DNA from: Rutpela maculata | Lineage: Eukaryota > Arthropoda > Insecta > Coleoptera > Cerambycidae | NCBI GenBank assembly: GCA_936432065.2 | Contig: OW386287.2 | Location: 187,549,729-187,613,728, forward strand | Direction of reading: 5' to 3' | Length of the DNA: 64,000 nt | The notes under the pieces: generated by a model | Databases searched by the model: none | What the model saw: only the letters and a program-made list of their open reading frames with translations | What the model was told of the DNA's origin: nothing | In this document: positions 54,995 through 64,000 of the stretch, piece by piece | Layout of the letters: each line of letters begins with the position of its first letter | How positions within the stretch are numbered: the stretch's first letter is position 1 | Translations under genes and position numbers: made by a program

Positions 54995-57553
54995 TTTTAA
55001 CTAGTATAATAGTAAAACAATTCACTCAATGAAGCCGATATATCAAACGTGTATATCACAGAGTGAGAACAATAATTCTAATACCATAAAGATAAGATAG
55101 TAATTTAATCTATCTAAAGCTTAAGATGCACATTTCCACACATTTTTGTAATTAAGTACATCAGTATTTTCATTATTTTATCTTCACAAATGTGATATTT
55201 TTGCTTTGTACCAGATAATTTGATTTGTTTTTGTCTTTGCTTGTTAATTTTTAAACCAGTGAATAAGTCATTATATCTTTCCGATTACAATCATAATGTA
55301 CGGAAGTGATTAATTCCTATCACTTATAATTAATCAGTTTCAACAGATATTTTGTTATTTGCAATCATTATGATACACTTACTTATGACAGTTTACACAA
55401 CAATTATAAATTATCAACGATAAAGTGGTTGTAGTGTGTTATCTGATTTAAGCATGATTGATGTAAAACAAACATTATCATTACATTCTCAAATTTGCGA
55501 AACCATCATTAATGTTCTTGTTTTTAATTATAGTACAATCATATTACACGAATTTAGGATGTTGGTGTTCCAATTAGTTTTCAACAGGTTGTGACCAGTG
55601 CGAATCAGGTACTGAATGGGGTCATTTAGTCAAATTTCATATTGTACTTTTTATTAGAATTGTGCGAAGTAATCACCAAATATTTATTACGCTGAAAATT
55701 TGAGGTCGATCCGATATGTAGTTCCAGAAATATACTGCTTTAAAATCTAATTCTTCATAAGCTGAGGCGGTCGAATCGCTGACGTAAATCTCTCCTTCCT
55801 CGCTTACCTAATAACCTTGGGCACCGCAATCGAATGTCAGTGTTAGTATTATTAATAAAGAGACGCAGTATCTTTTAATAGTTAGACATCTAGGGCAAGT
55901 GGCTCGGCTACATGTACGTCTCTCGATGCGATAGAGAGACTGACGTCACACTGCTATAACCCGAAAGCGCCATGCGTTCATATGTTCTTGATTAATTTTG
56001 AAGCCTATAGAGACCATAGAAAATTCTTTTTTTTTGCATTTCGCTCTAGAATTAATAGATTTTTTCAGAAAATGTAAAAAAAAAAATGCTAAATGAGCCC
56101 ATTGTTGGGAAATAGTATAGAGAATTTTTTATCAGAAATAAAAGTATTAATAATGTTTTTCTTAAATATTCTGAAAAGCGAGGAAGATAGGGTAAACTAT
56201 ACATACCTTGTTTGTATGGCATAAAATTGTCCACGTAAATAGTGCTAACAACTATCCTCATCAAGCAGACTTGAGGAAATCAGTACTAAAATGTGCTCTA
56301 AGTAATTGGTAACTTTTTACTTAAGTGTTTTAACAAATAACGAACACAAAACTTGTTTGTTGCATATCACTACATTTTTCTATTTGCAAGTGCAGCTTTG
56401 TAGTCTCTGGACCATGATACTATGAAATATAAGATACGCTCGGTACGAGTACCAGCTTTCGACCCGCTGTGTGCATAGCGTCACCCTCTAGTGAACTTCA
56501 AATCGAGCCCGCGCCGGCATGTAAAAATACACCTAAAAATACATCGAAAACCGTAATATAAGACATAGAAAGCTGATTGCAGGCAATTTTACTTTTTAAT
56601 ATCATAGAATTCTATGGCTGCTTTTGTCAGCACTTTTCATTTCGCATAAGGCCGTTGTGGGTTTAAATGTTTGTGAAAACACCTCCAAAATAATTGGTGC
56701 AAGCACATGATCTTTTGCACCGTTGATTTTTCAACGTGTATTTTGTTTTTATTTAATATCAAAGATTTAAATAATGCAGAAATTGGAAGAAAGTCATGGT
56801 GTCAGTTGTCCAGATTCTAAGAGTATAATTATGATTGCTTATTTGGCAAAGGGTTAAACTAGAAACATTTACATGTTCCACGATTACTGAACTCTACAAA
56901 CACTCCTCATACATTCCACCATCAGAGTACCTATTGCTTGTTTACTTACAATGTACACATAAATTATCTAAAAGTAGTAACTTTAAAACAAAATTTTGGA
57001 ATCTGTAGATAAACATCCAATCTTCCTTAAAATCTTTATTTATTAACAACATGACAACCCTAATGTAGAAGCAGTCTTAATTTTACCATTACAAATAAAA
57101 TACAAGTTCTTCCTGCATGATATGAAAAAAAAAAATGTAGAAAACCGATAAGTAAAATATGTGTTTACTATTGCACCACAAACTTGCAATATAAACCGAA
57201 AAGGAAATTACTTTCACAGACTAGAATTCATAACTTCGAAGAAAAAAGTATAGCATATAATTTGTTAAAAAAAAAACAGCAATATTTAACATTTTGAATA
57301 TTAGTTTGAATATTTTTAAATATCATTCTGTGCCATTAATAATATAATCTTATCTATTAACTATGGAATGTTAGAAGTATGACAGTGATAATTTTACAGG
57401 TGATATATTGGGCCAAAGAGAATATAATCTTTTATTTTTGAAAGTTAATTATTCGAAATGTATTAAAAAATGATTGAACATTTTTAAAGCAAAATGTAGA
57501 AGACAAATACAAAAGTACTATACAATAATTTTATTGTTGGTCGGCCAATCTAG
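54995..57553. other. Region upstream of CIB; unassigned
   Basis: No further gene recognised. GC-richer patches lie at 55760-55970 (with a perfect TGACGTCA CRE-type site at about 55951) and 56440-56520. CIB promoter elements should lie just above 54994, but none is recognisable. Confidence 0.4.
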
Positions 57554-57899
57554 TACTGCCAGGATTCTACCAGACTGCCACCAACATCTGAGGCATTACG
57601 TCAACATTCTTACAGAGTATTTCTCCAAATTCAATCTTGGCAAGGAGAAAACTTGGAACCAACAGATTGGGGTTGGAAGAAAGTAGGCAACATCTTAGCA
57701 CCCATTTATACCGAGTTACCAGCACTAATTTCCACCCTACAGCTAATATCTTGGCAGCTGCAAAAAGGGTTGCAGAAAACGATGCAGCTGTGTTAAGGCT
57801 GGATTGCGCTGCTCAACAATGTGCTCTAATTGCCATGGGCAAGGATGTTTAAATTCCGAATTTGAAGAGTTCGTCGATGAACAACCCCCTAGTAAGTAA
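57554..57899 (+). pseudogene. C-terminal part of a transposon-borne nuclease-like gene with CXC cysteine cluster
   Basis: The plus-strand frame without a start codon gives STRLPPTSEALRQHSYRVF, LQIQSWQGENLEPTDWGWKK and VGNILAPIYTELPA. After a frameshift near 57745 comes SCKKGCRKRCSCVKAGLRC, then STMCSNCHGQGC, ending DEQPPSK and TAA (57897-57899). The cysteine pattern C-x3-C-x3-C-x-C-x6-C-x3-C-x2-C-x4-C resembles a CXC (tesmin-type) zinc/DNA-binding module. The LPPT..A..H..R....Q..W.GE...P.DWGWK segment matches the fragment at 960-1350. Upstream nuclease sequence is missing. The flanking inverted repeats of its element were not found. Confidence 0.65.
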
Positions 57900-58597
57900 A
57901 ATTGGATAGAATTTTAGTGGAATAGACCTACAGGGGAAACCACTTCAAAAAAAACGCACCGAGAGCTCTACCTCGAGGGTGGTGTGGAAACGAGCTCACA
58001 TTAAAAAATACAGCTTCGTGGAAAAAAGGGAAAATAAATAAAAATCACTTGCGTCAAAACCCGCTATACATGCATCTTATAGAGAGAATTCCGCTCTATA
58101 AATTCATTCCTGAGCATTTTTCTCGTTAAAGTAACCGGTTTTAAGATATTCGCTGTGAAACTTCGAATAGGATCGATTTTTACCTGTGCGCTCCAAACTA
58201 CCCCTCTGTTCGGCGAAATAGGTGAGAACAAACTACAAAGTTAATAGGACACTTTTTATGCAGAATTTAACGACAAATTTTTTATTTCCTATACTTTTTC
58301 TCTTCTGATGAACGGTTCAAAAGATAAAAGTGAAAAACCAGCTTTAAGTCCCCGTTAGGGGTGGTTTTTTGCAAAAAAAAGGGACGTTCCACCTCTAAAT
58401 GGAGGAGGAACTTTTCGGGTATCTATTTCTAACCCCATCTAGAGTACGCATCTCAAATATTATTACTTTATAAATTATTTCTTCTAAAATGTCTAATTTG
58501 CGTGGATTATAACTGAATTATTCGATGCAGTGTGGGAATTTACCATGTAAACAAATTTTTACGTAATACCAACTTAGGTGGTCCGCATATGTACACG
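57900..58597. other. Unassigned flank of the nuclease-like fragment
   Basis: Possibly the non-coding remainder of the same element (phrases such as GGGGTGGTTTTTTGCAAAAAA at 58359), but no inverted partner was seen. Confidence 0.35.
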
Positions 58598-59200
58598 GAA
58601 TTTATTTATTTATTTTTACATACACTGTTCAACAGGTACAAGTACCCAATTACAGAACAGGAATTAGCAGAAATACAAAACATACTAACTAATAAGAAAA
58701 ACAAAAGTAGGTAACAGAACAACCAAGTATTTAATCCAAAATTTTAGATCTTATATCCTTCAGGCGACAGTTAAAAATATCAAGGTCGTTGGACAATTTA
58801 TTTCAATTGTTACAGATGGTAAATAAAGGCGAGTTTTTTAATATGTTGGTATGAGGGGTGGGCATGTAGAAAACTTGGGCATTGCGAGAAGTCAATCTAG
58901 GGACTTGAAAATTTAATTTGTTGATTACCTCAGGTGCGTCAAAATCACTGTGTAACACTTTAAATAAGAATACTTGAGAAAGGTAGATTCGCCTGTCTTC
59001 AAGAGTAGACATGGAAAACCTTTCAAGCAGATCTTTCTGTGGAAAACCAATAATAGGGTAGGTACCATCAGATTTGAGCCAGAGTAATTTGACAAATCTA
59101 CGCTGCACAGCTTCCAGGTTGTTTTTATGTACATCATAGCTAGGACACCAAATAAGTGATGCATATTCGAGTTTCGATCTGTTAATATAATTTTGGGTTG
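58598..59200 (-). pseudogene. 3' fragment of a Jockey-like retrotransposon (RT C-terminus)
   Basis: The minus strand reads NRSKLEYASLIWCPSYDVHK, then NNLEAVQRRFVKLLWLKSDG, YPIIGFPQKDLLERFSMSTL, EDRRIYLSQVFLFKVLHSDF and a tail ending FNCRLKDIRSKILD. This is the conserved LEY.S..W.P.......E..QRRF.K.L....YP..G....LL.RF...+L..RR...+.FL+K+L block. It ends at an (AAATA)n-like tail (plus-strand ATTTATTTATTTATTTTT at 58600). It belongs to the same group as the fragment at 18110-18625. Confidence 0.75.
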
Positions 59201-59208
59201 GTACTTTA

Positions 59209-60895
59209 CACTCAAAGAAATAGTATGGGTAAATTCAACAAAAAAAAATGGTTAACTAACAATATCGTTAATTTTGTTAAACCAAACTATATTGATGGTA
59301 TTTTTAAACAAGAGGTGATTGTTATTTTAATTAATAAAAAATTGTCGTACAACAAAACAAACATTAACTTAAAAAATAGATGAATAAGACTATTATTTTG
59401 TTCGTCTGACTATTATTTTGTTGAATTCTGTCAAATTAAACTAGATAATAGTATATTTTATTTTTAACTATTATCGAATTGTAATTCTAACCTAGTATTA
59501 GTTCGCTGTACTATTGTACTTGGTAGACAAACCAATATTATTGTCGTCTTCTAGAAGTTCTAAAAGAATTACCATAAAATTTGCTTGCTTACCACGTAGT
59601 CTATTACAGAAATTATTCCCAGATGACGCCACATACAAATCACTGACAATAATCAATCATACATTATCTTACACTCTTATGAATTTATAGAAAATTAATA
59701 ACATGATTGCAGTGTTCAAATTCTCTCAGGGATCATCGCGATATATTTGGATGGATCTTATAAACTATCTCTAATCTTTGGTTTGGGTCAGGGTGTATTA
59801 AATAGGTGGTCCGACGAACGGCACTTTCCTATTATAATAATGGCTTCATAAGTGCATGGTTACTACTTACTTTAGTAGATGGAGCGAGCAATAAGGTCCT
59901 ACAATTACCTGGGCATGTGCATCGTATAACTAACATAACCACAAATTTTAAGATTTTTTCTTTTATTGTCATTTTTAATGTTTGTATAGGCATTTTTAGC
60001 TTGGAGCCATACTGGCTCCAAGGAAATATTTAAAAATTCACGCAAATAATTTTTCAATATTGTTGATTAATAAAAATAGACCGCTAATTATAGGTTAGAT
60101 TCCTAACCTGCAAAGTGTTTTATTTTATTGTGACAAACTATTTAAAACTTCATACACATTGCGTTGAACTTGATTTTGGTTGAAAGTACAGGAACCAGGT
60201 AGAAATTTTAATAATAGCTACGTAATACTTGTAAATCTTAAGAAATATATATTTTTGAGGTTAGCTGTGGCGACACGTGCAATGCTGCATGTAGTGTTGC
60301 ATATATTCTTTCAATGTTTTAATTTAGCTACTTAATGTCAGATGTCACTGGACTCTTGTTTCACTAAACAAAAAACAAAAGGCCGGGAATGTATGCAACA
60401 CTGTATGCACGTATGCACAGAACCTGTAAAATTATCTATCTATGCGTAAGTAATGAGAGAACTTATTGGTCCTGCCATCTATTACATTATTAGTAAGCAC
60501 TTATGAAGCCACTGTGAGGGTTGTCATCGCACCACCTATTTAATACACCCTGGTTTGGGTGGTCTGATGTCTCAATACTGAGATTTTGGCTAACCAAAAA
60601 AAACTTCATCATACAATAAAGTGTAGATCAATCTAAAAATTAGTTGGTGAACAAAAAACAAGGTCGTTGTACTATTTAATTGTAGACCAAATTGAAAATG
60701 GTTAGTGAACATAAAAAACTGTCATTGTACTATTTAATTTGTTACAAGAAGATATGATTATTAAACTACTATTTGTTTACGAAAACAAATAAAGTTGTAT
60801 GACTATTCTTTACTGATTGATTTAACTATGAAAATAGATAGGCGCGATTTCATATGCTCTTTATGGTTGAATTTACCTATCATTTTCTTTGAGTG
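59209..60895. mobile_element. TA-flanked TIR element hosting a hAT MITE
   Basis: CACTCAAAGAAATAGTATGG, then GTAAATTCAAC, at the left is mirrored at the right (GTTGAATTTACCTATCATTT, then TCTTTGAGTG), with TA on both sides (59207-59208, 60896-60897). Its own sequence, without the inserted 59789-60552 MITE, is about 0.9 kb. It contains repeated GACTATTATTTTGTT (59388, 59408). No transposase is seen. Confidence 0.75.
59789..60552. mobile_element. 764-bp hAT-type MITE
   Basis: Ends CAGGGTGTATTAAATAGGTG and its exact inverse, with an 8-bp duplication GTTTGGGT on both sides (59781-59788, 60553-60560). CAGGG tips plus an 8-bp duplication are diagnostic of hAT elements. No transposase; the internal frame (59806-60033) has no recognised domain. 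Nested in the 59209-60895 element, hence younger. Confidence 0.9.
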
Positions 60896-60897
60896 TA

Positions 60898-62612
60898 TGA
60901 CGTTAGAATATGTCATGATGATGCCCTTGATATATTGGGATAACTATAGTATTGAGTTTAAGGTATGTTATCGTAAACCATTATACAACTGGTATACAGT
61001 GGAGTTGCCAGATGCCCTAGGTATTTTTATTTAATTACTTTGTAACCGTAGGATTGAAAATTTTTTTAGTTCTCTTCGGTCCAATACATCACGTTAAAAT
61101 TTTGACCATCAAATTTTTAACACCTTATACAACACCTCAAATATGAGAATCAATAACCAAACATAACCTTATTCTTCATAACACGGAATTACATTAAAAT
61201 GACATTATGACATCACATTTTATTATAGATATAAACACCTTCAAATATTTAAAATATACATATTTTTGGCGGCCAATATAGAAAAGAGCCAATAAATAAT
61301 TTAAAACTGGTCCCCTAGTATGGTCACAATTATAATAAATATTTACAGCTTGTATACAGTTCATCTTTCAAGTATGGAATAAATTCCATAAAAAATTATT
61401 GGTACATTTGTTAAGAAAAACTCCTCGGCAGGTTGCCATTTTTTTTAAACACACAGATTTGGGGCATTCTTGTAATCATGCAGAGAAATAAGTATGTTGA
61501 ATGTATAACATCATCGGTATTTTTTAAAATGGGACAGTATTTTTTTTATATTCATTAGAGTATATTATTGCAAATCAACCACACTAGATTAAGTAATTTG
61601 CCGTAAGGTTGCCGAGTTTATAACTATTGAACATAGTTGTCGTGTTGGCTCCGTCACTTTATCTCAAAGCTGGAGAGCTGTGTCAGTGTATTTGGATGAA
61701 ATATCCCTTAAAGGTGGATTAAACAAAGGAACAATTAAAGAACCTGCTGAAGCTTCTTAACTTTACCGATGTAGCAGCAAGGTCTATGTTAACCGAAAAC
61801 TAAGGTCTATGTTAATGGGCCAAATAATTTAGAAGACTTAAAAAAGTGTATAAGAATGGGCCAGGTTATGCCTAATGTGAAGGCAAATGTTAAACAAGAA
61901 TCAATTCCACATCTTTCCTAATATCGTAAACTATCAATAATATAATATAAAACCTGTTTTTGCTGTTTCAATGCTATGTTGGGCCTGTAAGATCATTAAG
62001 TATTCCTGTATATCGTCCCAAACACACATTATCAAGATTGGTGTGGTTGGATGTGCACTAATATTGATCTGGTTTCCTCAAGTCTGCGAAGAATAATCAA
62101 ATGTACTTTGTGCAGACATTAAATCAACCTAGACTAGCTTACGGGTAGAGACCAGTATACTAATAGAAAAGATCCTCCTTGGTACAAATGATATAACTTC
62201 AAACTATAGCAGCATTTCCAAGATCACAATATAATAAAATATATTACAGTGGTCAGAAATAAATAAGTCATGTGCGATGCTTACATGTAATGATGACTCT
62301 ATCAAAGACATTTCACGGAAGGTCATGGTGGGTAAGCGAGCAGAACGAACATACAGATCCGGCAAACGTAGTTTTATATATGGTCCTGAATAAACAGGCG
62401 CACGAAAAAAAACACTTAAGTTAGTAAAAGAAAGACGATCTATTTCCACTATAAATAGGCGGTAAGAAGCGATAGGTACCGGTGCCCTACGTTGACACAC
62501 GACAAGGTGATAAAAATAAGATTTCACGAATGTGTAATGTGTTGGGAGCAGTACATCCGTATTTCTTTTCCTAATTTCTCTGTTTTCTTTCTTGCTCTCA
62601 TTTATCACAATA
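60898..62612. other. Unassigned region
   Basis: AT-rich with no recognised gene. The 134-codon minus frame at 62204-62608 has no recognised domain and probably arises by chance. Confidence 0.4.
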
Positions 62613-62614
62613 TA

Positions 62615-63616
62615 TAGTATGTCCGAGGATGGGGTTTACTAGATGTAACAGCTAATATTTTTAACTTTTCGAGAAAATGTTATTCTTTGTAAAAGTTTTT
62701 ACTTGCCTAAAAAATAGTAATGACGTTGAGACAAATTATATGGGGTGCTCAAAAATTACAAAAATTTATAATTCCGTAAGAGTATTCGAAATAAGTGAAT
62801 TTTTAGTAAAATATGTGAATAGTAACTATTATTTACATATGCTTAATACATTATTTTCTAATCAGATAGATGACTTGCCGGTGGAATATCGTAATAGAAT
62901 GTATTTTCAACCGGATGGATGTCCGGCACGTTATGCCTACATCGTATGTAATTGGCTTAATAGCAAATTTGGACGACGGTGGATTGGTCGCAATAATTGA
63001 GAGAAGTCGAGATTTGACAATTGCGGATACATTTCTCTGGGGGCATCTAAAACAATTTACCTACCAACAATCCATAGCTGTGCAATCAATTTCCATTGTG
63101 GAAGTTAGAAGTAATTTTCACAACATTCAGAAATGTTTGAAAATATGCGTTCAATTTGAGAAATTTTTGAATTGTGATATTTAATAAAGTCATAACCTTC
63201 AAATATGTGTTTGCTTTTATAAATTCAGAATTGTTTATCTGATATTTACTCGCCCTGTTCAAATGTAATTAGCTAAATAAAAATTTGAGAAAAACCGACA
63301 AGTATTTTACTAAACATTCACTTATTTCGAAACATTGCAATATTCAAATGAAATTTTGAATTTGGACAAACCATATAATTTGAAACAACTTTTTTATTTG
63401 ATATTTTGTTCCAAAATAAAAAATATAACCAGTTTACTCTGACGGAATTTTAAGTTTTTGTAATTTTTCAGCACACCGTATAAAAAATATAATTTTTCTC
63501 AACGTCATTACTATTTTTTAGGCAAGCAAAAACTAAATTATAAAGTATAACATTTTCACGAAAAGTTAAAAATTTTAGCCATTACACCTATTGTAAACCC
63601 CATCGCAGACATACTG
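62615..63616 (+). mobile_element. Tc1/mariner-type element, internally deleted
   Basis: Inverted repeats of about 150 bp. The right end reads, inverted, CAGTATGTCTGCGATGGGGT; the left end is TAGTATGTCCGAGGATGGGG. Both are bordered by TA (62613-62614, 63617-63618). The repeats extend inward through GACGTTGAGA and the phrase ending TTTTTGTAATTTT (about 63456). At about 1.0 kb it is shorter than complete elements of this kind, and only the C-terminal part of the transposase is left. Confidence 0.85.
62860..63184 (+). pseudogene. Tc1/mariner-like transposase C-terminal fragment
   Basis: Plus-strand frames read DDLPVEYRNRMYFQPDGCPA followed by RYAYIVCNWLNSKFGRRWIG (62870-62997). After a frameshift they give RDLTIADTFLWGHLKQFTYQ, then SIVEVRSNFHNIQKCL. 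The FQ.DG.PAH....V..WLN..F..RWIGR and D...TP.D.FLWG.LK blocks hold the second and third residues of the DD[E/D] catalytic triad in IS630/Tc1/mariner transposases. The region before the second Asp and the RWIGR...WPPRSPDLTP-type linker are degraded. Non-functional. Confidence 0.8.
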
Positions 63617-63618
63617 TA

Positions 63619-64000
63619 TACAAAACTACATTTGCCGAATCTGTATATATATATATAGTGAAACTGAATAAAGGTTTTTATTATTATATTATATCATCAT
63701 GCTGCAAATGTTACAAATATCAAAAGAGCAGAATATTGTTAACATTCTAAAAAACAAGAAACTGCATCTGGATTAAAAATAAACTTCAAGAAGAGTCTAA
63801 TAATGGTGAGACTGGTCAACAAAAGAGAGTCCAATCAATGGAGAAAAATATAAAATAGCCGACTACTATCTACGAACGATAAACAAATTGAAATATCTGA
63901 ACTTATCTGACAAACCAAATGAAAAGGAGAGAAACTGTGTAGGAGGGAATTAAAATGACACAGGATCACAAGAACAATTGTATTTTTTTTTGAAAAAAAA
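63619..64000. other. Window end, unassigned
   Basis: AT-rich with a (TA)n stretch at about 63645-63657; no feature recognised. Confidence 0.45.

Noticed and set aside
60795..61034. 79-codon frame as a small gene
   Set aside because: It begins inside the end of a TIR element and has no domain or splice support.
62204..62608. 134-codon minus-strand frame as a gene
   Set aside because: No recognisable domain, AT-rich surroundings, and it ends next to a mariner TIR; no independent support.

Overview
The window looks like AT-rich nuclear DNA of an insect. Evidence: spliced genes with short AT-rich introns and GT-AG junctions, a CIB-family EF-hand gene, a terminal exon matching the NEMO/optineurin (Drosophila Kenny) zinc finger, a tRNA-derived SINE, piggyBac, Tc1/mariner and hAT DNA transposons, and Jockey/CR1/R1-like non-LTR retrotransposons. 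The order of insect cannot be settled from sequence alone; the density of long inverted-repeat elements suggests a large, transposon-rich genome. There are no bacterial operons, rRNA genes or CRISPR arrays.

Only three host loci could be supported. (1) A terminal exon at 19064-19165 (+) encodes a CCHC zinc finger of NEMO/optineurin type. (2) A complete four-exon gene at 25215-34783 (+) encodes a 184-residue Tyr/Pro-rich protein that I do not recognise. (3) The first four exons of a calcium- and integrin-binding (CIB) gene lie on the minus strand (54994 down to 53414); its last exon, which should carry the final EF-hand, was not found and would lie beyond a retrotransposon sitting in intron 4.

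Everything else recognisable is mobile DNA, often nested. From left to right: a foldback with a MITE inside it (781-2056); a 1.1 kb palindrome (2737-3858); a GC-cored TIR element (4230-4915); a foldback holding a possible solo LTR (6620-8870); a long-TIR element with a decayed XPG/PIN-nuclease-like gene (10402-13297); a SINE and a 552-bp hairpin (13790-14533); a piggyBac relic (14989-16627); and small MITEs. A three-layer nest follows at 21288-25125, including a second nuclease-like-gene element, and ends about 90 bp upstream of the start codon of the 184-aa gene. That gene's introns carry further MITEs, a retrotransposon 3' end and foldbacks. Beyond it are retrotransposon relics, two arrays of one 10-bp minisatellite (42677-42812, 44550-44683), an 8.3 kb retrotransposon (45031-53345, minus) split by a 4.55 kb foldback, a nested pair of TIR elements (59209-60895) and a Tc1/mariner relic (62615-63616).

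The most interesting points are: (a) long-TIR elements with 3-bp TTA/ATA target duplications and TAG...CTA ends that carry an XPG/PIN-nuclease-like gene and no recognisable DDE transposase, plus two further fragments of a related gene with a cysteine-rich tail (960-1350, 57554-57899); and (b) the retrotransposon whose ORF1 and ORF2 lie in one frame separated only by TAG-CAA-TTA, the classic leaky-stop context. All assignments come from reading the sequence by eye; no database search was possible.
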